From the NCBI GenBank assembly GCA_039934035.1, contig JBDTMZ010000033.1, positions 52,771 through 116,770 on the forward strand: a DNA stretch of 64,000 nucleotides. Reading direction: 5' to 3'. Source of the stretch: Solibacter sp039934035 (GTDB lineage Bacteria > Acidobacteriota > Terriglobia > Bryobacterales > Bryobacteraceae). Shown here in pieces: positions 17,975 through 26,803 of this stretch. The number at the start of each line of letters is the position of its first letter. Within the stretch, counting starts at the first letter, position 1. The translations under genes and the position numbers were made by a program. The notes under the pieces were generated by a model that was given only the letters and a program-made list of their open reading frames with translations, was not told where the DNA came from and did not search any database.

Positions 17975-18587
17975 GGTCGCGCTTGCATCCCGATTGGACC
18001 GGGTGGTCCTGTCCACGGACGACGAGGAAATCGCGTCCATCGGGCGGGCCTGCGGCCTCGAAGTGCCGTTCCCGCGGCCTCCGGAATTGGCGTTGGACAC
18101 GACACCAACAATTCCGGTGCTCCAGGACGTTGTGCGCAAACTGGAGGCGTCGGGCGAGCGCGCCGACGCGATCTTTCTCCTGCAGCCCACGAACCCCCTC
18201 CGAACCATCGGCGACATTAATGGAGCAATCGACCTGTTGGAACGGAGCGGGGCCGATTCGGTTATTGCATTCTCGGATGTGGGGGAGCGGCATCCGGCGC
18301 GAATGAAGATCATCGACGGGGAAGGCAGGGTTACCGATCCGCCGTTTGCGGAACCGTTCGAGGGTCAGCCGCGCCAGCAACTCCAGAAGTTCTACCTTCG
18401 GGACGGATCCGTGTACCTTACGCGGCGTGATGTCCTAATGCTCCAGAATTCCCTAAAAGGCTCGGACTGCCGGGCCTGGGTCATCCCGGAAGAGCGATCT
18501 CGTAATATTGACAGTCCCTTTGATGCGTTCGTGGTTGAGCAGTTATTGAGGTTCCCGAGTGCCCGGGCAGCAAATTCTGATCGTTGA
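17865..18587 (+). CDS. NeuA-like CMP-nonulosonate cytidylyltransferase
   Basis: Activates the nonulosonic acid with CTP to CMP-NulO, the donor for glycosyltransfer. The nucleotide-binding motif 'TARGGSKGIPRKN' is intact at the N-terminus, followed by 'VVLSTDDEEIASIGR', 'LLQPTNPLRT' and the C-terminal 'NIDSPFDAFVVEQLL'. 240 residues is the usual size. ATG 17865 is used; ATG 17871, two codons later, has the better-spaced G-rich stretch and is an alternative. The 5' end lies within the NeuC-like frame, and the 3' end overlaps the next gene by 29 bp. A run of seven G (17899-17905) lies inside the conserved motif. Confidence 0.93.
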   Translation: MAMRVLGIVTARGGSKGIPRKNIMNLNGKPLLAYTAEVALASRLDRVVLSTDDEEIASIGRACGLEVPFPRPPELALDTTPTIPVLQDVVRKLEASGERADAIFLLQPTNPLRTIGDINGAIDLLERSGADSVIAFSDVGERHPARMKIIDGEGRVTDPPFAEPFEGQPRQQLQKFYLRDGSVYLTRRDVLMLQNSLKGSDCRAWVIPEERSRNIDSPFDAFVVEQLLRFPSARAANSDR

Positions 18588-19545
18588 GTCGACCGATTTT
18601 CCACGGGACGCCGTGACGCTGCTGCAGGGAGCCGGCTCGGTCACGCTTGCCGACCTGGATCGGGAAGGCTTGTGTGCCAGCATTTCCAGCGCAGACGTGC
18701 TGTGGGTCCGGCTTCGCCACCGAATCGATGAAAGACTCATCGAACGTGGATCCCGCCTTCGGGTTGTTGTCAGTCCGACCACGGGGCTTGATCACATCGA
18801 TACGGAAGCACTCGCGCGGCGAGGTATCGAGTTGCTTTCACTGCGCGGCGAGACGGAGTTTCTGCGCGACGTCCGGGCAACAGCCGAGCACACCATCGGC
18901 TTGATGTTGGGCCTGCTGAGGCACATTCCACAGGCCTCCCGAGATGTTCTGTCGGGTGGATGGCGGCGCGATGCCTTCAAGGGGCGGGAATTGTTCGGCA
19001 AGACGGTGGGGATCGTAGGATACGGCCGGCTGGGGCGCATCGTCGCACAGTACCTGCGCGCCTTCTCGGTGCGTGTTCTGGTTGCCGATCCAAAGTCTGA
19101 ACCGGGCCCGATCGACGACGGCATTACGAGCGTCGGACTCGGATACCTTCTGGCTGAATCGGATGTCGTTTCTCTGCACGTCGATCTGCGCGCGGATACC
19201 CGGAGATTTTTCACCGCTCTGCATTTCGGGCAGATGAAGGCGGGGAGTTGCTTCATCAACACGGCCCGCGGTGAGCTAATCGACGAAGGTGCGCTGTTGG
19301 CCAGCCTGAAGTCCGGGAGGCTTGCAGGGGCCGCCCTCGATGTTTTGTGCAATGAAGACAGCGCAGGCATGAGGGACCATCCGGTGGTCGAGTACGCACG
19401 CCAACACGACAACGTAATTATCACTCCCCACCTTGGCGGGTGCACTCACGAGTCGCTACCCAAGGCAGAGCGTTTTCTCGCAAAGAGACTTTTACAATTC
19501 ATGGCAGGGTTCGCGGACGTCGAAGCCGCGGTAACCGGCCGTTAA
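18559..19545 (+). CDS. D-isomer-specific 2-hydroxyacid dehydrogenase
   Basis: An NAD-dependent dehydrogenase of the phosphoglycerate/glyoxylate-reductase type, 328 residues. GTG 18559 overlaps the cytidylyltransferase gene. The Rossmann motif is 'KTVGIVGYGRLGRIVAQYL'. Catalytic residues can be placed in 'HVDLRADTRRFF' (Arg), 'ALDVLCNED' (Glu) and 'IITPHLGG' (His). The family interconverts 2-hydroxy- and 2-ketoacids. In this operon it could supply or modify a hydroxyacyl unit (for example from 3-phosphoglycerate) connected with the FkbH-like protein and ACP, or act on a sugar acid. This link is an inference from position. Confidence 0.87.
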   Translation: MPGQQILIVESTDFPRDAVTLLQGAGSVTLADLDREGLCASISSADVLWVRLRHRIDERLIERGSRLRVVVSPTTGLDHIDTEALARRGIELLSLRGETEFLRDVRATAEHTIGLMLGLLRHIPQASRDVLSGGWRRDAFKGRELFGKTVGIVGYGRLGRIVAQYLRAFSVRVLVADPKSEPGPIDDGITSVGLGYLLAESDVVSLHVDLRADTRRFFTALHFGQMKAGSCFINTARGELIDEGALLASLKSGRLAGAALDVLCNEDSAGMRDHPVVEYARQHDNVIITPHLGGCTHESLPKAERFLAKRLLQFMAGFADVEAAVTGR

Positions 19546-19559
19546 GACGACAAAAAATA

Positions 19560-20849
19560 ATGAGTGATATCGCAATCGTCACCCGTGGCCTTTCGAAGCA
19601 GTATACGATCGGCGCCAATCAAAAGGCTTACAGAACTTTGCGCGAAGCAGTCATGGACTCGGTCAAGGCTCCGCTTCAGGCATTGCGAGGAAAAAGACGA
19701 AGCCCAAAACCAGCAGCAGTAGCTGAGGACACTGCTCTTTGGGCGCTGGACGACGTCTCCTTTGAGATCAAGAAAGGAGAAGTCATCGGGATTATCGGAC
19801 GCAATGGCGCTGGTAAGAGCACCCTGCTCAAAGTCCTGGCGCGAATCACCGAACCCACGAGAGGCGAAGCGGACCTTTACGGAAGGATTGGAACGCTACT
19901 GGAGGTTGGTACCGGATTTCATCCGGAATTGACTGGCCGCGAGAATATCTATCTGAACGGCGCCATTCTCGGCATGGATCGGCACGAAATCAGCGCCCGA
20001 TTCGATGAAATCGTTGCGTTTGCCGAAGTCGAGCGATTTGTGGATACCCCGGTAAAGTTCTATTCCTCGGGCATGTACCTGCGTCTTGCCTTCGCGGTGG
20101 CAGCCCACATGGAAACCGAGATCCTCATGGTGGACGAAGTGCTCGCGGTAGGCGACATAGCGTTCCAGAACAAGTGCATGGGGAAAATGGGAGAGGCGGC
20201 CAAGTGCGGCCGCACCGTGCTGTTCATTAGCCACAACATGGGCGCGATCCGCTCTCTCTGCCAGAAGGGTCTGGTGCTTCATCAAGGCCGGGTCGCTTAT
20301 GCCGGCGGAATCTCCGCGAGCATCGAGACCTACTTCCGCCTAGCTGCCACCAACGACGCCGAGAGTGCACAGAAAGGCATTTCCGCGAATCGCTGGGGAT
20401 TCGGACCGGTCAGGTTGACCAGCCATGCGGGTTCCACCATCGAGCAGTCAGATCCGATCGAAGTGGCTACGGTCCTGAATATACCCGAAGAGGTGCCGGG
20501 CTTTAGCATTTATTGCATCGTGCACGATATGCACCAGCGCAAGCTGTTCCAGAAGCAGCAGGACAGCACAGAGTTTAGCCGGAGCAAGAATTGGCGAGGG
20601 AGCTACGAATTCCGCATTCAACTGCCGACGTTGTGGCTTGAACCAGGGCTGTACGCACTGTACTTTAAGGTCTTTATCCGCACATCCAGTCAGTCCGCCC
20701 GGCATGTCTCGGACGTGTTCCATCTCGACGTTGGCGGACAGTCGGCGGGATGCGGATCGATCCTGAGCCCCAGCGGGGATTGGCGCGTGCAGGAACTCGA
20801 CGTCGAACCATCGCTGGATCTACTCGCAGCTGGTTCGAGCGAGCAATGA
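19560..20849 (+). CDS. ABC polysaccharide exporter ATPase with Wzt-type C-terminal domain
   Basis: ATPase half of the glycan exporter whose permease is at 9306. ATG 19560 is 14 bp after the dehydrogenase stop. Walker A is 'IGRNGAGKSTLLKVL', the signature 'YSSGMYLRLAFAVAA' is the variant used by Wzt/TagH proteins, and Walker B is 'ILMVDEVLAVGD' with the switch 'LFISHNM'. Residues ~270-429 are a separate beta-rich domain with 'RWGFGPVRLTS' and 'LYALYFKVFI', matching the Wzt C-terminal domain that in O9a-type systems reads the modified non-reducing end of the glycan. Its presence suggests a terminal modification is recognised before export. Confidence 0.92.
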   Translation: MSDIAIVTRGLSKQYTIGANQKAYRTLREAVMDSVKAPLQALRGKRRSPKPAAVAEDTALWALDDVSFEIKKGEVIGIIGRNGAGKSTLLKVLARITEPTRGEADLYGRIGTLLEVGTGFHPELTGRENIYLNGAILGMDRHEISARFDEIVAFAEVERFVDTPVKFYSSGMYLRLAFAVAAHMETEILMVDEVLAVGDIAFQNKCMGKMGEAAKCGRTVLFISHNMGAIRSLCQKGLVLHQGRVAYAGGISASIETYFRLAATNDAESAQKGISANRWGFGPVRLTSHAGSTIEQSDPIEVATVLNIPEEVPGFSIYCIVHDMHQRKLFQKQQDSTEFSRSKNWRGSYEFRIQLPTLWLEPGLYALYFKVFIRTSSQSARHVSDVFHLDVGGQSAGCGSILSPSGDWRVQELDVEPSLDLLAAGSSEQ

Positions 20850-20918
20850 GTCTTCTCCTTGTACTTTCGGAAACTGATGAAATGGGACGAGCACTATGAG
20901 ACGGGGGCAGGACACCTG

Positions 20919-22325
20919 ATGTCGAAGTTTCGAGTCGCAATGTTCATACCCGATGGTGTGGGCATCCGCAATTTCGTATTAGGCGGGTTTCTGAATCGTC
21001 TGGTCGAGCGCGCGGAAGTTGACATCTACCACGTCCTTCCCGACAACCTCGCTCGCAACTTTGCCGCTGGGACACCGGAGGGAGTTAGATGGCAGCCAAT
21101 CATGGAGTATCACCAGAATCGGTTGATCTATCTGCTGCAAACCTCACTTGGATACGCACATATGTACTGGGCGAATACGCAATCCATGCAGCGCGCTGTG
21201 AATCGCCCGATCGGAGGATCGTTCAAGCGGAAGATGTACGTCCGCTCATCGCGGCTGATTGGCCATATCGGAGCGCATCCCGATCGCATCCGGCTCATGG
21301 ATGTCGTTCACCTGGGGCTAGCCAAGAGGCTTCAGGAAGTCGAGCAGTATAAGGAGTTGTTTCGGCGGACGCGGCCGTCGCTTTTATTCAGCGCCAGTCA
21401 GAGGCCGCACTCAATCCTGCCGGCGGTGCTTGCGGCGCGCGAGTTGGGGATCCCGACCGGAACATTCATCGTCAGTTGGGACAATCTCAGCAGCAAAGGG
21501 CGCATTGTCGCGCCCTTCGAGCACTTCTTCGTCTGGAGCAGCAACATGCGGGACGAGGTGCTGCGTTACTATCCGCAGGCCGACGCCAAGAAGATTCACG
21601 TGATCGGCACCCCGCAGTTCGATACGTACGCCGATCAAAATCTTCTCTGGAGCCGGGAAGAGTTTTTCAGGCGCATCGGCGGCGATCCGGCGCGGCCACT
21701 GATCTGTTTCTCCGGTGGGGATCAGGGAACCTGTCCGGAAGACCAGGAGCATGTGCGTGTGCTGATGGAGGCTATCCGAGACGGCAGAATCCAGGGCAAT
21801 CCCCAGGTGTTGGTCCGGCCTGCGCCGGTGGATGATGGCAAGCGATACGATGCCGTCCGGCGGATGTTTCCCGAACTACTCTTCTCCCAACCGAATTGGT
21901 CTTTCACCGAACTGAATGACTGGACTCGCGTAATCCCGACGGCGGAAGATGTGCAACTGCTGGCCAATATCACGCAATACTCGGATATCAACGTGAACCT
22001 GGGATCGACCATGACCCTCGATTTCAGCCTCCACGACAAGCCCGTGGTCAACGTCGCTTTCGACGTCGCCGATCCTCCGCTATTCGGTATGCCGGTGTAC
22101 GACCACTACTACAAATACGAACACTTCCGGCCGGTCGTGGAGTTCAAAGCATCTCGCATTGCCCGACAGGCAAGTGAACTCCCGGCCCACATCAACGCCT
22201 ACCTGGCGGACCCATCGCTCGATCGGGAAGGCAGGCGGCGGCTGGTAAACCTACACGTTGATGTCCCCCCGGGGCAGTCCGCCATACGCACGGTGGAAGC
22301 GTTTGAGCAAATCGCTGGAATCTGA
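20919..22325 (+). CDS. GT-B-like glycan assembly protein, probable glycosyltransferase
   Basis: ATG 20919 is preferred over upstream codons because the conserved sequence starts at 'SKFRVAMFIPDGVGIRNFVL' and a G-rich stretch precedes it. The 468-residue protein has two alpha/beta halves: an N-terminal half ending in 'LAARELGIPTGTFIVSWDNL', and a C-terminal half with 'KIHVIGTPQFD', 'NPQVLVRPAP' and 'YSDINVNLGSTMTLDFSLHD'. This is the layout of GT-B enzymes and the UDP-GlcNAc-epimerase/CDP-glycerol transferase superfamily. Lack of membrane segments fits a cytoplasmic enzyme. It lies just after the Wzt-like gene; donor and acceptor are unknown. Confidence 0.65.
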   Translation: MSKFRVAMFIPDGVGIRNFVLGGFLNRLVERAEVDIYHVLPDNLARNFAAGTPEGVRWQPIMEYHQNRLIYLLQTSLGYAHMYWANTQSMQRAVNRPIGGSFKRKMYVRSSRLIGHIGAHPDRIRLMDVVHLGLAKRLQEVEQYKELFRRTRPSLLFSASQRPHSILPAVLAARELGIPTGTFIVSWDNLSSKGRIVAPFEHFFVWSSNMRDEVLRYYPQADAKKIHVIGTPQFDTYADQNLLWSREEFFRRIGGDPARPLICFSGGDQGTCPEDQEHVRVLMEAIRDGRIQGNPQVLVRPAPVDDGKRYDAVRRMFPELLFSQPNWSFTELNDWTRVIPTAEDVQLLANITQYSDINVNLGSTMTLDFSLHDKPVVNVAFDVADPPLFGMPVYDHYYKYEHFRPVVEFKASRIARQASELPAHINAYLADPSLDREGRRRLVNLHVDVPPGQSAIRTVEAFEQIAGI

Positions 22326-22332
22326 GGGTACC

Positions 22333-23460
22333 TTGACGATCTGTTATATATGTTGCGAATATCCTCCGCTGCCTCACGGCGGAATCGGCTCATTTGTGCA
22401 AACGCTAGGGCGCGGTTTCGTGAAGCAGGGGGACAAGGTGCGCGTCCTGGGGCTATACAGCAATGGCGGAAAGTTTGGCGAGTTCGAAGAGGACCAGGGA
22501 GTCGAAGTTTGGCGCTTTCCGTGCCCCGACCGGCGACTGGCGTGGGTGCCAGCTAGGTATCGTCTCTTCCGGACGATCCAGAATTGGGCCAAGCGGGGGG
22601 AGATCGACATCCTCGAGGTTCCGGACTGGCAGGGATATGCGGCGGGTTGGCCCCGTCTTGACGTCCCGCTGGTCGTGCGTCTCCATGGATCGATCACATA
22701 CTTTGCATCTGAGATGTCCGAGCCGATCGGAAAACGCGCTCTCTGGCTGGAGTCGCGTGCCTTTCATCGTGCCGACTTCTGCTGTTCTACAAGCGCCTAC
22801 ACCGCCAGGCGGACAAACGAACTACTTGGCGCGCGGCCCGATGACATTCGGGTGTTATACACCCTCGTGAACATTCCTCCCAAAATCGAAACCAGCGAGC
22901 GAAGCCCTACCAGAGTGGTATTTGCGGGCACCCTCACTCGTAAGAAGGGCATCCTTCAACTGATTAAGGCTTGGCCCCTGGTGTTAGAGCAAAGGCCCGA
23001 TGCGGAACTGCACGTCTATGGCAAGGACGGCGGGACCGACGAACGACAATTGCGGAAAATGCTGAGCGAACGCGACTCCAACTCCGTGCATTTTTACGGG
23101 CACATCCGAACGGAGGAACTGCGTAACGTGTACAGAACCGCGCGGCTCGCCGTATTCCCGTCCTATACCGAGGCCTTCGCGCTGGCACCGATTGAAGCCA
23201 TGGCTGAGGCGTGTCCGGTGATCTATTCGAAACTGCATTCCGGTCCGGAGTTGATCACGCACGGGCACGACGGGTTTCTGGTCGATCCGGACGATCTGCG
23301 GGCTCTATCGGATGACATTTTGGGTCTGCTAAACGATGACGAATTAGCGTGCCGGCTTGGGCGGCGCGGCCGCGAGCGAGCAGAGGCGCGTTTTTCGCCG
23401 GGCCCGGTGGTGGAGCGCAACCGGCGATACTACCAGGAATGTATCGATTCTTTCCGGTGA
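22333..23460 (+). CDS. Glycosyltransferase family 4
   Basis: The start is placed at TTG 22333, eight bases after the previous stop and with GAGGG about five bases upstream; it gives 'LTICYICCEYPPLPHGGIGS', the normal GT4 N-terminus. The C-terminal GT-B half has 'VVFAGTLTRKKGILQLIKAW', 'FYGHIRTEELRNVYRTARL' and the nucleotide-binding 'VFPSYTEAFALAPIEAMAEA' (EX7E motif). About 375 residues, typical of GT4. It would add one sugar of the repeat unit in the cytoplasm. The specific donor cannot be read from the sequence. Confidence 0.88.
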   Translation: MTICYICCEYPPLPHGGIGSFVQTLGRGFVKQGDKVRVLGLYSNGGKFGEFEEDQGVEVWRFPCPDRRLAWVPARYRLFRTIQNWAKRGEIDILEVPDWQGYAAGWPRLDVPLVVRLHGSITYFASEMSEPIGKRALWLESRAFHRADFCCSTSAYTARRTNELLGARPDDIRVLYTLVNIPPKIETSERSPTRVVFAGTLTRKKGILQLIKAWPLVLEQRPDAELHVYGKDGGTDERQLRKMLSERDSNSVHFYGHIRTEELRNVYRTARLAVFPSYTEAFALAPIEAMAEACPVIYSKLHSGPELITHGHDGFLVDPDDLRALSDDILGLLNDDELACRLGRRGRERAEARFSPGPVVERNRRYYQECIDSFR

Positions 23461-23468
23461 GCCATCCG

Positions 23469-24416
23469 ATGTTCGTATCGATTATCATCTGCACGTATCG
23501 CCGCCCCGACCATCTCAGGACGGTGCTGCGCTCGTTGGCCGCGCAAACCTACCGGGACTTTGAAGTCCTCGTGGTGGATGGGGACAATGAATGCGAACCT
23601 TCCCGAAGTATCGCCAGAAGCATGTCGGACGCGATGGAAGTCGGGGTGGTTGTTTCGCCGAAGGGTCTGACCCGCCAAAGGAATGCCGGGCTGCGTGCGG
23701 CGAGAGGCGGGATTCTCTGTCTGATCGATGACGATGTCGAGGTGGAAGAGGATTTTCTACAGAAGATCGTCTCTCTATTCGCGCAGCCAGATATGCAGGA
23801 TGTCGGGGGACTTTCCGGCTACGACGTGCTGAACTATCCGCAGTCCATCAATGCTCGCTGGCGCCTTCGCCGATTCCTCGGCACCGTCCCAAGCCTTGAG
23901 CCTGGCGCCATCGACCGCTTGGGGAATTCCGCACCGGTGAGTTTCTGTCCGCCTTTCTCGGGCTGCCGGCCTGTCGGCTTTTTCTATGGCTTTTGCATGA
24001 TCTTTCGCGCGACGGCGATTTCGGGCACCTACTTTGACGAGGAACTGCCGACTTATGGCGGAGAGGATCGGGATTTTTCCTTTCGGGTGGCCCAGCGCTG
24101 GCGTTTGTTGCTCTGCGGCGACTTAAGAGTCCGTCATCTTCAGACGCCGCAATCGCGTGACTCGCTGGTACGGCGTACTTATCAGACGGGGTTCGGCGCC
24201 GGTCGCACGTTCGCCAAACATCGCTCCCGCTACTTCGACTATGTACTCCTTCTTCGTTCGTTGCTATGTGAGTTCCTTATTGACTGTCTGTCGTTCTTCA
24301 GCCACCCTTCGTGGGAGCGATCGCGGTTACCGTTCGCGCGGGCAGCGGGCCTGATTATCGGAGTGCGATCCTACCGGATATCCTCGCCGGCGGCGGTCCC
24401 GGACACCAGTTCTTAA
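23469..24416 (+). CDS. Glycosyltransferase family 2
   Basis: ATG 23469 gives 'MFVSIIICTYRRPDHLRTVL', the standard GT-A/GT2 opening. The donor-site 'DGDNE' and 'CLIDDDVEVEEDFL' (DxD-like) are present, and 'YGGEDRDFSFRV' is the ED acid-base motif. 315 residues, with no clear membrane anchor apart from a hydrophobic patch near 'YVLLLRSLLCEFLIDCL'. It follows the GT4 gene after 8 bp and precedes the polymerase-like gene by 13 bp, so it should act on the same lipid-linked unit. The donor is unknown. Confidence 0.9.
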   Translation: MFVSIIICTYRRPDHLRTVLRSLAAQTYRDFEVLVVDGDNECEPSRSIARSMSDAMEVGVVVSPKGLTRQRNAGLRAARGGILCLIDDDVEVEEDFLQKIVSLFAQPDMQDVGGLSGYDVLNYPQSINARWRLRRFLGTVPSLEPGAIDRLGNSAPVSFCPPFSGCRPVGFFYGFCMIFRATAISGTYFDEELPTYGGEDRDFSFRVAQRWRLLLCGDLRVRHLQTPQSRDSLVRRTYQTGFGAGRTFAKHRSRYFDYVLLLRSLLCEFLIDCLSFFSHPSWERSRLPFARAAGLIIGVRSYRISSPAAVPDTSS

Positions 24417-24429
24417 GGCGGACATTACC

Positions 24430-25773
24430 ATGTTCCCCACACGCGAATCCATTGATCGGACGATTGTTTGGCACGTTACAATGTGCGCGTTGCCGGCAAT
24501 GTTCTTGCTGCGTCTCGGAGCCTTTTCTGCCGCGGCATACGTGTACTTTGGGCTATATGGCCTGATGTTCTCGTATTCGCTGGCGATTGGAGATGCCCGA
24601 AAGTTGACCGCCGTGACGCTGGGATGCCTGCCCGGAATTATGCTCTTGCGGGATTTTTTCTACTACAGTTCCGTGGAGGTAATACTCGCTGTTGCCGTCG
24701 GCTCGTGGATGATATTCGAGCGCTCTGAGTTTGACCGGCTCTTTGACGATGGGCTGGTAAAAGCCCTGGTCTGGTTTGCCGCCATTTATTGGGTGCTCTC
24801 CTACCTGCTGACGGGAGATTATTCCGCCAACCTGCGCATTTTTGAACTCGTGTTTTCAGCCGTCGGGGTCCGCCTGCTCGCGAGACGCAGGGCATATCTG
24901 GCGACGGCGTTGTGGAGTGTGGGTATCACCGGCTTTGCTATCGGCATTGCTTTAATCGGGCAGGGTGAGCGGTTGGGCATGGTTCGCAACTCGGAAATCA
25001 GGCTGGGCAACCCGATTACGTTTGGCATCCCGATGGCACTCATCCTGGTGCTCATACTGGCTGAACATGGGCGGTGGCTGTTGCTGGAAGGGAAGCCAAT
25101 CATGCGCGCCGTGGCCGGTTTCGGGACGGGCGTCTTCCTCTTGCTATCGACATCGAGAGGCAGTTGGGCCGTGGTTACTGCTTGCGTGCTGGCGATGTTA
25201 CTGGTCAGCCGGCATAGGCGCCACATCCTGCAGGCTATGGTTGTGGGCGCAATTCCTCTTGCCCTCTGGATGTATTACAGTGATTCATCGGTCGTTACTA
25301 AGTACGTGGATAAAACGTTTTCATCCAAAGAGGAATGGTCGGTCGAATACAATGCCCGCGTAGCGCAATGGAACACCTTCCCCACCGCCTTCGCCGATTC
25401 CCCGATTTGGGGCTTTGGCCCGGGTCGCGGCAAGCAGGTATCGATTACTTACTCGGGCCACAGCCTGATCTGGCATTCGCTCTACCTGCACTTGGGCATC
25501 GAATGCGGTCTCTTGGGCTTGATTCCCTTGATGGGACTGCTCGGCACCTTGGTGGGCCGTGGTTTCAAACACCGGCGTCTGCGAGGCGAAGTCGCCCCAT
25601 TGCTCGGAGTAATCGGATTCGCCGTCGTGGCGACGTCGGTGCCGGCGATTGACGGTGTGTCGGGTCTCTTTCTCGGGCTAAGTCTGGCCGCGGGCGAAGT
25701 CGTCGGAACGCATTTGATTCGGGCGGTCGTGGTGTATGAGCCTATCGAGCCCGAACTGGTGACGGCGCCATGA
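24430..25773 (+). CDS. O-antigen polymerase/ligase-like membrane protein (Wzy/WaaL family)
   Basis: A 447-residue polytopic membrane protein with about ten to twelve hydrophobic segments. The long periplasmic loop is near residues 290-340 and contains 'WNTFPTAFADSPIWGFGPGR' and 'SGHSLIWHSLYLHLGIECG', the 'H.SL..H.G..GL' pattern of Wzy_C/O-antigen ligases. 'VFLLLSTSRGSWAVV' is the typical 'S.SRG' segment. It would polymerise or ligate lipid-linked repeat units in the periplasm. No Wzx flippase is visible, so it may work with the ABC exporter or with a flippase elsewhere. Its stop overlaps the next start (ATGA). Confidence 0.85.
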   Translation: MFPTRESIDRTIVWHVTMCALPAMFLLRLGAFSAAAYVYFGLYGLMFSYSLAIGDARKLTAVTLGCLPGIMLLRDFFYYSSVEVILAVAVGSWMIFERSEFDRLFDDGLVKALVWFAAIYWVLSYLLTGDYSANLRIFELVFSAVGVRLLARRRAYLATALWSVGITGFAIGIALIGQGERLGMVRNSEIRLGNPITFGIPMALILVLILAEHGRWLLLEGKPIMRAVAGFGTGVFLLLSTSRGSWAVVTACVLAMLLVSRHRRHILQAMVVGAIPLALWMYYSDSSVVTKYVDKTFSSKEEWSVEYNARVAQWNTFPTAFADSPIWGFGPGRGKQVSITYSGHSLIWHSLYLHLGIECGLLGLIPLMGLLGTLVGRGFKHRRLRGEVAPLLGVIGFAVVATSVPAIDGVSGLFLGLSLAAGEVVGTHLIRAVVVYEPIEPELVTAP

Positions 25774-26792
25774 TGATGGACATCACACAGAAAAGCCGGA
25801 CCGTTGCCAAACAGCTCCTGGGCAACGCCCTTTGGCCCTTCGTTACCCGTCAGATGGTGCGGCACTACATCGGCAGGGATCAGGGCCTGATCCTCATGTT
25901 TCATTACATTGGCGCGCCGATAATTGCCGGGGTGTCAACGGATTTGTTTCTCTCCTTAGACGAGTTCAGGCGAATTCTTGATTTCGTTCGTTCGAAACTC
26001 TGTCCTCTGGAGCCGGACGAGTTTCTCTCTCGGCTGAAAAGCGGAAGTCTTCCGCCCGCTGCGACGCTGCTGACTTTTGACGACTGTGTCGCCCAAACGG
26101 TGAGACTCGCGCTGCCCGAACTGACCAAACGCGGTTTGAAGGCGTGCTTCTTTGCCAATCCGGGCCTCATGGACACCGATCGCACACTTCCCTCCCTCGA
26201 ATTGATGGAACTGTGCGGGGCCGCTCCAGAAGGCGCCTACTGTATCCCCGGTTTGCAACAAACCGGCGGGATCGTCATCGACGGGGTCCCATCCAAAGGC
26301 GCCGCATTCCGGGCGCTTTGGCCTTCCCTTGTCAAGTGCCCAAGCCGGCTGCAGACGGAAATGCTCCATTCGATCCGGCATGAGTTCGGCGTGAAGGCGC
26401 CGCTGCCCGAATGTGTTAGATTGGCCGACTGGGAGGAATTGTCGCTCCTCCACCAGGCTGGCATGCTGGTCGGCAATCACACGATGTATCACTCGACGGT
26501 CGATGCGGACGGCATCGATCAGTTTGCCGCCGACGTAGAAGAGGGATACCAAATGATCGAGGCCCGGCTTCCGTGGCGCGCGCGCGTATTCTGTTATCCG
26601 TACGGCCGCAAAGTGGACGCGACTCGCGAAACCGCTCAGCGATTGCACGGGTTGGGTACCAAGTATGGCTTCGTCACGCAAGGGGGCGCCGCCAGAGTGG
26701 ACGGTTCCGGCACATTGAACCTGCGCCGGGAAGAGGCCGCTTATTCGGTGGGTGCTACGAAACTCGCTCCCGCACTGGCGCTGATGCGGTGA
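25770..26792 (+). CDS. Polysaccharide deacetylase family protein with TFDDC variant
   Basis: A NodB-fold protein of 340 residues, ATGA-coupled to the polymerase-like gene. 'LILMFHYIG' opens the domain. The first metal motif is 'LLTFDDCVAQ', with Cys replacing the usual Gly of TFDDG; the two aspartates are kept. The second motif is 'VGNHTMYHSTV' (H-x3-H), and 'VFCYPYGR' follows. An N-terminal helix (KQLLGNALWPFVTRQMVRHY) lacks the features of a signal peptide. Probable N- or O-deacetylase acting on a repeat-unit sugar. It is one of three in the locus, and their sequences are clearly different from one another. Confidence 0.85.
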   Translation: MMMDITQKSRTVAKQLLGNALWPFVTRQMVRHYIGRDQGLILMFHYIGAPIIAGVSTDLFLSLDEFRRILDFVRSKLCPLEPDEFLSRLKSGSLPPAATLLTFDDCVAQTVRLALPELTKRGLKACFFANPGLMDTDRTLPSLELMELCGAAPEGAYCIPGLQQTGGIVIDGVPSKGAAFRALWPSLVKCPSRLQTEMLHSIRHEFGVKAPLPECVRLADWEELSLLHQAGMLVGNHTMYHSTVDADGIDQFAADVEEGYQMIEARLPWRARVFCYPYGRKVDATRETAQRLHGLGTKYGFVTQGGAARVDGSGTLNLRREEAAYSVGATKLAPALALMR

Positions 26793-26803
26793 GGTCAACC
26801 GTC

